DNA from: Allobrachymonas sp.
GTDB lineage: Bacteria > Pseudomonadota > Gammaproteobacteria > Burkholderiales > Burkholderiaceae_C
Direction: 5' to 3'
Assembly: GCA_012036375.1 (NCBI GenBank)
Contig: JAAUOI010000019.1
Coordinates: 1 to 18,118, forward strand
DNA length: 18,118 nucleotides
Part shown: positions 6,587-14,468 of the stretch, one piece after another
Layout: each line of letters begins with the position of its first letter
Numbering within the stretch: position 1 is the first letter of the stretch
Program-made: the position numbers and the translations under genes
The notes under the pieces: generated by a model
Told to the model about the DNA's origin: nothing
Seen by the model: the letters and a program-made list of their open reading frames with translations, nothing else
Database searches by the model: none

Positions 6587-9494
6587 ATGAAGACTCTGAT
6601 CATTGCCGAAAAACCCTCCGTCGCCCAAGACATCGTGCGGGCGCTCACGCCTGTGGCGGGCAAGTTTGAGAAAGAAGCCGAGCATTTTGAGAACGAGAAA
6701 TACCTCGTCTCCTCCGCCGTGGGCCATTTGGTGGAAATTCAGGCACCTGAAGAATTCGATGTGAAGCGCGGCAAATGGAGTTTTGCCAATCTGCCGGTGA
6801 TTCCGCCGCATTTCGATTTGAAGCCGGTGGATAAGACGAAAACGCGACTCCATGCTGTCGTCAAACTCGCTAAGCGCAAAGACGTGACGCACCTTATCAA
6901 CGCTTGCGACGCGGGGCGCGAAGGCGAGTTGATCTTTCGCTTGATTGAGCAGTATGCAGGCGGTGCGAAGCCCCTGGACAAACCCGTCAAGCGCCTCTGG
7001 CTGCAAAGCATGACGCCGCAGGCCATCCGCGATGGCTTCGATAGCCTGCGCACGGATAAAGACATGCAGCCGCTGGCCGATGCCGCCCGCAGCCGCTCGG
7101 AAGCCGATTGGCTCGTGGGCATCAACGGCACGCGCGCCATGACGGCATTTAACTCGCGCGATGGCGGTTTTTTCTTGACCACCGTTGGCCGCGTGCAAAC
7201 GCCAACGCTTGCCGTCGTGGTGGAGCGCGAGGAGCAGATTCGCAAACACATCTCCCGCGATTATTGGGAGATTCACGCCTCGTTTCTCGCCGAGGCGGGT
7301 GAATATCCGGCCAAGTGGTTTGATCCGAAATTCAAAAAAGGCGAAGATGCCGACCATCGCGCGGATCGCTTGTGGGATGAAAAATCTGCACGTGCGATTG
7401 TAGAAGCCGTCAAAGGCAAAGCGGCCAGCGTCACCGAAGAATCCAAGCCTTCAACGCAAGCCAGCCCCGGTTTGTTTGATCTCACCAGCTTGCAGCGCGA
7501 AGCCAACGGCAAATTTGGCTTTTCTGCGAAGACGACGCTGCAACTCGCGCAGTCTTTATATGAGCGCCACAAAGCGCTCACGTATCCGCGTACCGATTCA
7601 CGCTACTTGCCGGAAGACTATGTGCCGGTGGTGAAGAAGACGTTTGAGATGCTCGCCGATTGCGGCCACAAGCATTTAGAGCCGCATGCAGCTGTTGCGC
7701 TGAATAACAACTACATCAAGCCCAGCAAGCGGATTTTTGACAATGCGAAAGTCTCCGATCACTTTGCGATCATTCCGACGCTGCAATCGCCCTCGGGTTT
7801 GAGCGAGGCTGAGTTCAAGCTCTACACATTGGTCGTGCGCCGCTTCATGGCGGTGTTTTATCCGTCTGCGGAGTATCAAGTGACGACGCGCATCACAACA
7901 GCGCTCAATCACAATTTCAAATCAGAAGGCAAGGTACTCGTCAAACCCGGCTGGCTCGCCATCTACGGCAAAGAAGCCGACGACGAGGTCGAGAAAAAGA
8001 GGGAGAAAACTCCAAAATCCTTACTGCTGTGAAGCCGGCGAGATGGTGCGCAACGAAGCCATCGAAGCCAAAGGTCTCAAAACCCGCCCGCCTGCTCGCT
8101 ACTCCGAAGCCACGCTGCTCGGCGCGATGGAAGGCGCTGGCAAGTTTGTAGAAGACGATGAGCTGCGCGAGGCGCTGAGCGAAAAAGGCTTGGGCACGCC
8201 TGCTACCCGCGCCGCCATCATCGAAGGCTTGCTCAACGAGAAATACATGCTGCGCGAAGGCCGCGAGATGATTCCCACGGCTAAGGCGTTTCAACTCATG
8301 ACGCTTTTGCGCGGCTTGGGCGTGGAAGAGCTTTCCAAGCCCGAGCTCACGGGCGAATGGGAAAGCAAGCTCGCCCTCATGGAAAAAGGCAAGCTCTCGC
8401 GCCAAGCCTTCATGAGCGAGATTGCCGCGATGACGGAAAAATCGTGCGCAAAGCCAAAGAATACGACCGCGATACTGTGCCCGGCGATTACGCCACGCTT
8501 CAAGCGCCCTGCCCCAACTGCGGCGGTATCGTGAAAGAAAACTATCGGCGTTATACCTGCACGGGCGCGGAAGGCGCAGAGCAGGGCTGCGGCTTTAGCT
8601 TCGGAAAATCACCCGCAGGCCGCACGTTTGAAGTGGCCGAGGTTGAGCAATTCCTGCGCGACAAACACATCGGCCCTTTAGAGGGCTTCCGCTCCAAAGC
8701 CGGCTGGCCTTTCGTGGCCGAGATGGTCATCAAATACAACGAAGAAGAGAAAAACTGGAAGCTGGAATTCGATTTTGGTGATGATGCCAAAGCGGCTGAG
8801 ACGGGCGAAATTGTTGACCTCTCGCATGAGCATTCCCTCGGCGCTTGCCCCAAATGCGGCAGTGCGGTCAAAGCCTTCGGCAAGAGCTATGTGTGCGAAA
8901 AATCGGTACCTACGAATGAGCAGCCCACGCCAAGCTGCGATTTCAAGAGCGGCCAAATCATCTTGCAGCAGCCAATTGAGCGCGAACAGATGACCAAGCT
9001 CTTAGAAACCGGCAAAACCGACCTGCTCGACAAATTCGTCAGCATGCGCACGCGCCGTAGCTTCAAAGCATTCTTGGCTTGGGATAAAGAAGCGGGCAAA
9101 GTGAATTTTGAATTTGAGCAACGCGAAGGCGGGAAAAATATTCACCGCGCAAAACAGCTGCTGCTAAAACGCCTGCTGCGAAGAAAGTTGCAGCCAAGAA
9201 AGCACCCGCCGCGAAAAAAGTAGTCGCCAAGAAAGCTGCTGTTCCAAAAGCCAAGGCTGCACCAAGAGCCGGAACGCTCAAACCAAGCGCCGCGCTCGCG
9301 GCAGTGATCGGCGATGGCTTGTACGGCCGTGGCGAAGTCACCAAAAACTCTGGGACTACATCAAAGCCCAGGGCCTACAAGATGCCAAAGACAAACGCAC
9401 GATCAACGCCGATGCCAAGCTCCAACCCGTCTTCGGCAAACCCAGCGTAACGATGTTTGAGATTGCCAAGATCATTGGCGGACATTTAAGCTGA
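6587..9494 (+). CDS. topB: DNA topoisomerase III with C-terminal Lys/Ala linker and SWIB domain; five frameshifts
   Basis: Type IA topoisomerase that relaxes and decatenates single-stranded DNA. With five single bases restored it is 970 residues. Order: Toprim (TLIIAEKPSVAQDIV; ACDAGREGELIFR), core with catalytic Tyr333 in ALTYPRTDSRYLPEDY, LGTPATRAAIIEGLL, then zinc-finger-like CPNCGG and CPKCGS modules. A Lys/Ala-rich stretch (PAAKKVAAKKAPAAKKV) and a C-terminal SWIB/MDM2 domain (LKPSAALAAVIG, LYGRGEVTKKLWDYIKAQGL, SVTMFEIAKIIGGHLS) follow. The ATG at 6587 is chosen over 6545, whose extra residues come from the Z-DNA-prone tract. Breaks: A5 for expected A6 at 7994-7998, 8437-8441, 9134-9138 and 9343-9347, and G for GG at 8031. 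The restored length is an exact multiple of three. The SWIB tail resembles the one on chlamydial topoisomerase I. Confidence 0.92.
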
Positions 9495-9498
9495 TGCC

Positions 9499-9864
9499 AT
9501 GTTAGTTATCAGAATTTACATGGGTATAGCGATTTGTATGGCTGCACAAGCTCATGCCAGCCCCATCGATTGCAGCAAAGCTTCCACCAGAGTCGAGCGC
9601 CAAATCTGCTCCAACGAATTGATTCTGCGCTTGGATCAAGCTGTGGATCGGAATTATCAAGGCAGCTCAGGTTCCGAAATTGGTTCACAGGCGCGGCAGC
9701 ATTTGATCCGAACTCAGCGAGACTGGCTAAAGAAACGCAATGCTTGTCGGGATGCGACCTGCATCGAAGAAATTTACCGAGCCAGAGTCAATGCGCTTTG
9801 TGAGTATCCCGTCTTTCAGGGTGTGAACTGGGGTTGCGCTATTCGTTCAGAGGATATTCAGTAG
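9499..9864 (+). CDS. Secreted LprI-like (DUF1311) protein
   Basis: A 121-residue protein with a signal peptide ending AAQAHA before SPIDCSKAST. The mature part has the LprI/DUF1311 pattern: DCSKASTRVERQICSNELIL, RLDQAVDRNY, RTQRDWLKKRNACRDATCIE and YRARVNAL, with the usual paired cysteines. LprI of mycobacteria inhibits lysozyme; many proteobacterial members have no known role. Exported to the periplasm or beyond. The start at 9499 is four bases after the topB stop; the next ATG, at 9520, would shorten the signal peptide. It may be co-transcribed with topB. Confidence 0.8.
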   Translation: MLVIRIYMGIAICMAAQAHASPIDCSKASTRVERQICSNELILRLDQAVDRNYQGSSGSEIGSQARQHLIRTQRDWLKKRNACRDATCIEEIYRARVNALCEYPVFQGVNWGCAIRSEDIQ

Positions 9865-9869
9865 ATTTT

Positions 9870-9933
9870 GCTCTGGATTCGATAGCACTTTGCGCTTATT
9901 TCTTGCCGGGCAGAGCCGCTTTTCGCTTCAAAA
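9870..9933 (-). repeat. Coding interspersed repeat, copy F (end of DUF2784 gene)
   Basis: Minus strand reads TTGAAGCG, CTCTGCCCGGCAAGAAATAA, GCGCAAAGTGCTAT and CGAATCCAGAG; about 35 of 48 bases match copy C by hand alignment. In the same frame as the other copies it encodes LKRKAALPGKK, a TAA stop, then AQSAIES. The repeat thus supplies both the C-terminus and the stop codon of the DUF2784 protein, and covers the gap to the convergent LprI-like gene. Confidence 0.65.
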
Positions 9934-10291
9934 ACGATGGCAAGCCATAGATCAGCGTATTGATGGCCAACACGCCAAAGCCTAAAGCGATTTGGATGGG
10001 GCGGATGAGGCCTTCGGGGTAGATGGCAACGAGAAGGTAGTGCTCGATGAAGCTCTTGGTGTAGCCTTGCTGTCCGGCGGCTTGGCGTAGCTGTTGCTCT
10101 AACGGCGTGAGGGGGCAAGTCCAGCCCATGATGACCACCGTGGCAGCCCAAGCGGCGCAACACAGGTGCAGGATGAGCCAAATTTTGCACCAGCGGCCTT
10201 GTCGGTAGGCCAGCATGCCGCCGAACACGGCAAACAGGATGAAGCTGGCGTGGAAAATGAGCACGGCATCGGCCAACACGCGGGGATTCAT
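9896..10291 (-). CDS. DUF2784 family membrane protein
   Basis: A 131-residue protein with three to four hydrophobic segments: ADAVLIFHASFILFAVFGGM, IWLILHLCCAAWAATVVIMG, and IQIALGFGVLAINTLIYGL. The motif TCPLTPLEQQLRQAAGQ and the following YTKSFIEHYL are typical of DUF2784 inner-membrane proteins, whose function is unknown. It is the last gene of a minus-strand cluster and starts 40 bp after the YchJ-like gene. The last 11 residues (LKRKAALPGKK) and the stop codon come from repeat copy F, so the native C-terminus has probably been replaced. Confidence 0.85.
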   Translation of the reverse strand: MNPRVLADAVLIFHASFILFAVFGGMLAYRQGRWCKIWLILHLCCAAWAATVVIMGWTCPLTPLEQQLRQAAGQQGYTKSFIEHYLLVAIYPEGLIRPIQIALGFGVLAINTLIYGLPSFLKRKAALPGKK

Positions 10292-10331
10292 GAAGGACTC
10301 ACTGCAAACTCACTGCGGGTTCTTTGAGCGC

Positions 10332-10879
10332 TTATTCCGGAATCTCTTGTGAATGCTCGCCCAAATTGCTGCGAGCGACTTTGCGAAAGGGCTTATGAGA
10401 GTCTTCTTCTACTGAGTCTTGCTCGCCAGCGAATTGACCGTCGATATAAAGCCACCTTGCAGCATCGCCTACCCCTTCGCGCACGAAGCGGCTGACTTCG
10501 TGCAGGCGGCCGGCGCGGCCAGTGCTGTCGCGGTAGCGGGCAACGAATTCGACCACGCCGACATCGCCAGAGCTTGCGCTGTGTTTGACCTCTAAGCCGA
10601 GCCATTTTGTGGGCGGAAAATCGATCTCGCCGGGGGAGGATTCGCCATACCACGTGGCGAGCAGGTAGTCGCCCAGTTGTAGCGCGTAGGCGCTGTAACG
10701 TGAGCGCATGAGGGCTTCGGGCGTGGGCGCATAACGCGGCGGTTGGCTCGCTACGCCAGCATGCCACAGGCCGCAGCATGCGCCGTAGGTTTGCCGCTTT
10801 CGCAAGGACACTCTGCTGAGGCTGCCAAGCGCTCGGTGGGTGCGTGTTTTTGTTTGAGGAAGCTGCGGTGTGGGCTCAT
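10332..10879 (-). CDS. YchJ/SEC-C family protein, one frameshift
   Basis: With one base restored it is 182 residues from the ATG at 10879, 15 bases after the protease stop. The N-terminal motif is then CPCESGKTYGACCGLWHAG, a SEC-C-like zinc motif (usual form CPCGSG; here Glu replaces Gly). The family block APTPEALMRSRYSAYALQLG, then YLLATWY, FPPTKWLGLEV, GVVEFVARYRDSTGRAGRLH and DGQFAGEQD follows. The break is at 10790-10792, where TTT should be TTTT (a missing A on the coding strand); without it the cysteines are lost. YchJ proteins (UPF0225) have an NTF2-like fold and no proven role. Fourth-from-last in the minus-strand run tfpZ > protease > this gene > DUF2784. Confidence 0.85.
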
Positions 10880-10894
10880 CACAATGCACTGTCA

Positions 10895-12571
10895 TCAAGG
10901 TCTGTCACGCTCAAGCGCTTGTTCTCGCACGAGGGCTTGCATGGCGCGGACGCGGGTGTCGATGATGCTGGCATCAATGTGATTGGCATTGTTGCTACGA
11001 GCCCAATCTTGTGCGGCTTTGAGGCGATCAAGCGCCGCGCCGTAGTCCAGCAAGGCAACCCGGGCTTCAGCTTGGGCGCGCAGGCTGCGCAGGGTTTGGC
11101 CTTGGACCTCGTGCAAAGCGGCCAAGGCTTGCCACGCCAACGCATCACGCGGCTGCAAGGCCAGATGCGTTTGCAATGCATCCATGGCTTGCGTGCGTTG
11201 GCCTGCCGAATCCGGCAAGATGCCGGTCTGCGCTAGCTGCGCCCAAGCGAGTAAGCTGCCGCGCTCACCGCGCAGGCTGGTGGGCGGTGAGCCTTGCGCC
11301 AAGCGCCTCAATGCGGTTTGAGCGGCGCTGTGCAGGGGCTCTACGTTGGCTTGGCCTGCTGCCTGAGAAAGATTCAATGCAATCTCTACTACTATCAATT
11401 CAATAGCATTTTGCGCATATTCTATGCCGGCTAGAGTCGTAAAACCCTTTAAATTCAAAGCTTCACGAGCAGCATGGGCATAGCGTAGCGCGTTCGCTGA
11501 ATCCGACACTTTAAGCGCCGCGAATGCGCCACCATAGAGCTGCGCAGCTAAGCGAATGCGTTGGGAGTTGCTCGCATCTTGCGTCAACGGATTGCGCAAA
11601 GCTGCGGCAGCTTGGGTGAGCTCAGTGCGCAGCGCGTCTTGCGAAGAATCTGCGAGCAGACGGGCTCGGGTGGCAATGAGCGCATGCTCGGCTTGCTGCC
11701 CGAGGGTGGGCGCGGGGCTGGCTGGCAACAGCTGCAAACGCGATTGCATATCACCCAAGCGTTCGGTGGTCAGCGGATGGCTGCGCAAATAGGGGAAGCT
11801 GCCGTTGTCGTTGATGCGATTGGCCGCTTGCAAGCGGTCAAACATACCGGTGAAGCCGCGCACATCCATGCCCGCCTCTTGCAAAATTGAAAAACCAATG
11901 CGGTCGGCCTCGCGCTCCATATCGCGCGAGAAATTGAGTTGGTTTTGGACACTGACGGCCTGCGAACCGGTCACGACGGCGCTTGCGGCTTGCGGATTTT
12001 TACTGGCTGCAAGCGCACCCAAAATCAATGCGCCAAGCACCCAAGGTGCTTGCGCATTTTGCTTGGAAATGCGCCGCGCAATGTGCCGCTGGCTCACATG
12101 CGCCAACTCGTGCGCGAGCACGCTGGCCAGCTCATCGCGCGTGTTCACAGCGGCAATCAAACCCAGATGCACACCAAAATAGCCACCCGGCAGCGCAAAT
12201 GCGTTGATGCTGCGATCTTTGCCGATCATGATTTCCCATGGCAATTGCTTTTGCTCGGCAGAAATATCACCACGCCTTTTTGCAGCCGTCAAAAGAGGTT
12301 GCCAGATGCGCTGCACATAGGCGCTGATGACGGGATCGTCGATGTAATCCGGATCACGGTAAATCTCGCGAGCTATCCGCGCACCGAGCTTCTTTTCCTC
12401 CAAAATACTGATGGCTTCGTCATCGCCGAGCTGCGGCAGTGCATCGGATGCGTAGCCCATTGGCTGCCAAATTAAACTGCTAGACACTATCAATACAATA
12501 GCACTCCGCGCAATATTTATGCCGGCCAAAGGGCTAAAAAGCTTCAAAAATCGAGTGAGGTATTGCTTCAA
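10895..12571 (-). CDS. BepA/YfgC-like M48 metalloprotease with C-terminal TPR-like region
   Basis: A 558-residue periplasmic protease. The zinc motif HELAH is at residues 154-158 (VLAHELAHVSQRHIARR), and the third ligand is probably Glu221 in MEREADRIGF. GKDRSINAFALPGGYFGVHL and SHPLTTERLGDMQSRL are typical of BepA, which assists and degrades outer-membrane proteins such as LptD. The C-terminal half is a helical, TPR-like repeat region. Start: TTG at 12571 overlaps the tfpZ stop as TTGA, with GGA nine bases upstream, giving a hydrophobic signal sequence; the ATG at 12664 would lie inside tfpZ and the next ATG lacks a signal. Repeat copies D (in the signal sequence, residues about 8-30) and C (about 372-394) both read in frame. 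Confidence 0.88.
   Translation of the reverse strand: MKQYLTRFLKLFSPLAGINIARSAIVLIVSSSLIWQPMGYASDALPQLGDDEAISILEEKKLGARIAREIYRDPDYIDDPVISAYVQRIWQPLLTAAKRRGDISAEQKQLPWEIMIGKDRSINAFALPGGYFGVHLGLIAAVNTRDELASVLAHELAHVSQRHIARRISKQNAQAPWVLGALILGALAASKNPQAASAVVTGSQAVSVQNQLNFSRDMEREADRIGFSILQEAGMDVRGFTGMFDRLQAANRINDNGSFPYLRSHPLTTERLGDMQSRLQLLPASPAPTLGQQAEHALIATRARLLADSSQDALRTELTQAAAALRNPLTQDASNSQRIRLAAQLYGGAFAALKVSDSANALRYAHAAREALNLKGFTTLAGIEYAQNAIELIVVEIALNLSQAAGQANVEPLHSAAQTALRRLAQGSPPTSLRGERGSLLAWAQLAQTGILPDSAGQRTQAMDALQTHLALQPRDALAWQALAALHEVQGQTLRSLRAQAEARVALLDYGAALDRLKAAQDWARSNNANHIDASIIDTRVRAMQALVREQALERDRP
11391..11455 (-). repeat. Coding interspersed repeat, copy C (in M48 protease, TPR region)
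   Basis: Minus strand reads TTTAAAGGG, CTAGCCGGCATAGAATATGC, GCAAAATGCTATTG and AATTGATAGT. Translated in the gene frame it gives LKGFTTLAGIEYAQNAIELI. This is the clearest example of the consensus. The 3' part CTATTGAATTGATAG is nearly palindromic. The other two frames on this strand contain stops (TAG at the first block; TGA after TGCTAT). Confidence 0.8.
12486..12548 (-). repeat. Coding interspersed repeat, copy D (in M48 protease signal sequence)
   Basis: Minus strand reads TTGAAGCTTTTTAGCCC, TTTGGCCGGCATAAATATTG, CGCGGAGTGCTATTG and TATTGATAGT. In frame it encodes LKLFSPLAGINIARSAIVLI, which makes up most of the hydrophobic core of the signal peptide of the protease. Confidence 0.8.
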
Positions 12572-13335
12572 AACGAGTCCAAGGGTAGATAGGCTAGCGG
12601 CTGCGCAGTTTGCGCATCCACAATAGCTGTCCAAAAATCTTTGCGGCCATACATTGGCAACCAAAGAAGCTGTGACTCAGTGCGACCGGATTGCGCCACA
12701 GCTTTGTCAATCAATGCGCCCTGCTGCGCAAAGCGCTTGCGCAGCTCGGATATTTGTTTGCCTTCTTTGATCACTTGTGCACGACTTTGCGTATAAGGCT
12801 GCCAAAGCTGTGGCTGCAAGGCTTCATGCACACCAGCGGCGGCAGCCATCACGGTTTCCAGTTTTTCTTGCTCCTGCGGAGATCGCAATCCAATCAGCGT
12901 GGGCCCCGTCCAAGGCGGATTGCGCATCTCAGCTGGTGCCTTGGCCAGCTGGGAAGTCTCCAGCTCAATTGCATGAATTGGACGAAAACGATGGTATTCA
13001 AACACCAAATGCACAGGCCGTGCCACCGCCACTGTCCACAAGCCGTAAAACAAAGCCGCCACTTGTAGCACCACAATCACCGCCAAATCGCGCTGTAAAG
13101 TTTTCCAAGGCTTGGCGCGATTGAAAATCGCAAACGTGAGCAAAGGGCCGAGCACCACATCAACCGCGACAACCAAGAAAAACAATTCTCGCCCACCCGA
13201 GATTTCACGGTATGGATAGGGATACCAAATGAAAAACACCAAGGCGGCCGCCAGCGCAGAGACCGCCAAACTCAAACCCAAATGCGCAGCGGCTGCTTGC
13301 GCACGATCTATCCATGCATTTCCCGTGTTAAACAT
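12568..13335 (-). CDS. TfpX/TfpZ-type type IV pilin accessory protein
   Basis: A 255-residue membrane protein. Three N-terminal membrane segments are visible: LGLSLAVSALAAALVFFIWY, LFFLVVAVDVVLGPLLTFAI and DLAVIVVLQVAALFYGLWTV. The motifs WYPYPYREISGGRELFF, DVVLGPLLTFAIF and FEYHRFRPIHAIEL are typical of TfpX/TfpZ, which assist assembly of particular type IV pilins and are usually encoded beside a major pilin. No pilin gene is visible here, so it is an orphan within this window. The stop codon overlaps the TTG start of the protease by the shared TTGA, implying translational coupling. It diverges from moaC, whose start is 39 bp away. Confidence 0.85.
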   Translation of the reverse strand: MFNTGNAWIDRAQAAAAHLGLSLAVSALAAALVFFIWYPYPYREISGGRELFFLVVAVDVVLGPLLTFAIFNRAKPWKTLQRDLAVIVVLQVAALFYGLWTVAVARPVHLVFEYHRFRPIHAIELETSQLAKAPAEMRNPPWTGPTLIGLRSPQEQEKLETVMAAAAGVHEALQPQLWQPYTQSRAQVIKEGKQISELRKRFAQQGALIDKAVAQSGRTESQLLWLPMYGRKDFWTAIVDAQTAQPLAYLPLDSF

Positions 13336-13374
13336 GATCGTATGATGACGAAGTTAAATAAAGGTTTCGTAAAG

Positions 13375-13866
13375 ATGAGTGACATGACATCACCGCTGAC
13401 GCATTTTGACAAAAACGGCCAAGCCCATATGGTGGATGTGGGCAGCAAAGCTGCGACGCATCGTGTCGCTGTGGTGCAAGGCCGCATTGACATGCTCCCC
13501 GCTACTTTAGCGCTGATTGCCGCCGGCACAGCGAAAAAAGGCGATGTGCTGGGCATTGCGCGAATTGCAGGCATACAGGCGGCCAAGAAGACAAGCGATT
13601 TGATCCCGCTATGCCACCCGCTGGCCATCACACGCGTGGCCGTTGACTTTGAATTGGGTGCTGCGGCTGACCCGCATGTGCGCTGCACCGCGACTGTGGA
13701 AACAATAGGCCCCACCGGTGTCGAGATGGAAGCACTAACTGCCTGCTCCATGGCGCTTCTGACAATTTACGACATGTGCAAGGCGGCTGATCGCGGCATG
13801 ACGCTGCGCGAGATTCGCTTGCTGGAAAAGCAGGGCGGCAAATCGGGGCACTTTGTAGCCAACTAG
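13375..13866 (+). CDS. moaC: Cyclic pyranopterin monophosphate synthase
   Basis: A 163-residue enzyme converting 3',8-cyclo-7,8-dihydro-GTP to cPMP in molybdenum cofactor synthesis. Family motifs are complete: LTHFDKNGQAHMVDVGSKAA, GRIDMLPATLALI, KKTSDLIPLCHPLAIT, GPTGVEMEALTACSMALLT, IYDMCKAADRGM and GGKSGHF. The ATG at 13375 (MSDMTSPL) is chosen over the upstream ATGs (13282, 13342) because it matches the usual length. A plausible weak ribosome site (AAAG) is immediately upstream. Other moa genes are not in the window, and moaC stands alone between divergent tfpZ and convergent purN. Confidence 0.95.
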   Translation: MSDMTSPLTHFDKNGQAHMVDVGSKAATHRVAVVQGRIDMLPATLALIAAGTAKKGDVLGIARIAGIQAAKKTSDLIPLCHPLAITRVAVDFELGAAADPHVRCTATVETIGPTGVEMEALTACSMALLTIYDMCKAADRGMTLREIRLLEKQGGKSGHFVAN

Positions 13867-13868
13867 CC

Positions 13869-14447
13869 CTATCGCAAGAGAAACTCGCGCACTGTGCGCG
13901 GGTAGATCAGGTGCTCTTGCGTGAGCACGCGAGCGGCCAGCGCTGCGGCATCGTCGCTCGGTAGGACAGGAACAACGGCTTGCGCAAGAATTGGTCCATG
14001 ATCGAGCTCGGCAGTAACTTCATGCACCGTTGCGCCAGCAAACTTGGCTCCTGCTGCAAGCGCGCGCTCGTGCGTTTGCAAGCCCGGGAATGCAGGCAGA
14101 AGCGAGGGATGAATATTGATCAAGCGCCCCGCATAGTGATTCACAAATGCTGGCGTGAGAATGCGCATAAATCCTGCAAGCACGACCAAGTTGGGCGAGT
14201 ATTCATCAATACAGTCGGCCAGAGCAGCATCAAAAGCCTCGCGGCTCACAAACGCTTTGTGATCCAACACGCGGGTGGCGATGCCCTGGGCCGCTGCAAA
14301 CTGCAAACCCTTGGCGTCGGCCTTATTGCTAACCACAGCTGCAATGTGTGCACCCACAGTAGCCTCCCAACGCTCGCGCTGCGCAGTTTTCACGATAGCC
14401 GCCATATTCGAGCCGCCGCCAGAAATTAAGATCACGATGTTTCGCAT
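13869..14447 (-). CDS. purN: Phosphoribosylglycinamide formyltransferase
   Basis: A 192-residue folate-dependent enzyme of purine synthesis (GAR to formyl-GAR using 10-formyl-tetrahydrofolate). The motif set is complete: IVILISGGGSNM, LVVLAGFMRILTPAFV, INIHPSLLPAFPGLQTHERA (catalytic Asn and His) and ATVHEVTAELDHGPILAQ (catalytic Asp). The ATG at 14447 is right because the family begins MRNIVILISG; the open frame continues far upstream only because it lies opposite the next gene. It ends 2 bp from the moaC stop (convergent) and begins 21 bp from the divergent yceH-like gene, so both start signals share a very small spacer. Confidence 0.96.
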   Translation of the reverse strand: MRNIVILISGGGSNMAAIVKTAQRERWEATVGAHIAAVVSNKADAKGLQFAAAQGIATRVLDHKAFVSREAFDAALADCIDEYSPNLVVLAGFMRILTPAFVNHYAGRLINIHPSLLPAFPGLQTHERALAAGAKFAGATVHEVTAELDHGPILAQAVVPVLPSDDAAALAARVLTQEHLIYPRTVREFLLR

Positions 14448-14468
14448 TCTTGAATTATCCTTGTTCGT

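Noticed and set aside
6587..9494. Programmed frameshifting or slippage in topB
   Set aside because: Five separate shifts in one gene, with similar breaks in unrelated genes, are better explained by homopolymer errors; intact A6 runs elsewhere (for example 9214 and 15525) show no sign of use as slippage sites.
10295..10320. Tandem CTCACTGC pair between the YchJ-like and DUF2784 genes
   Set aside because: Only two 8-base units close together; too short to support a function.
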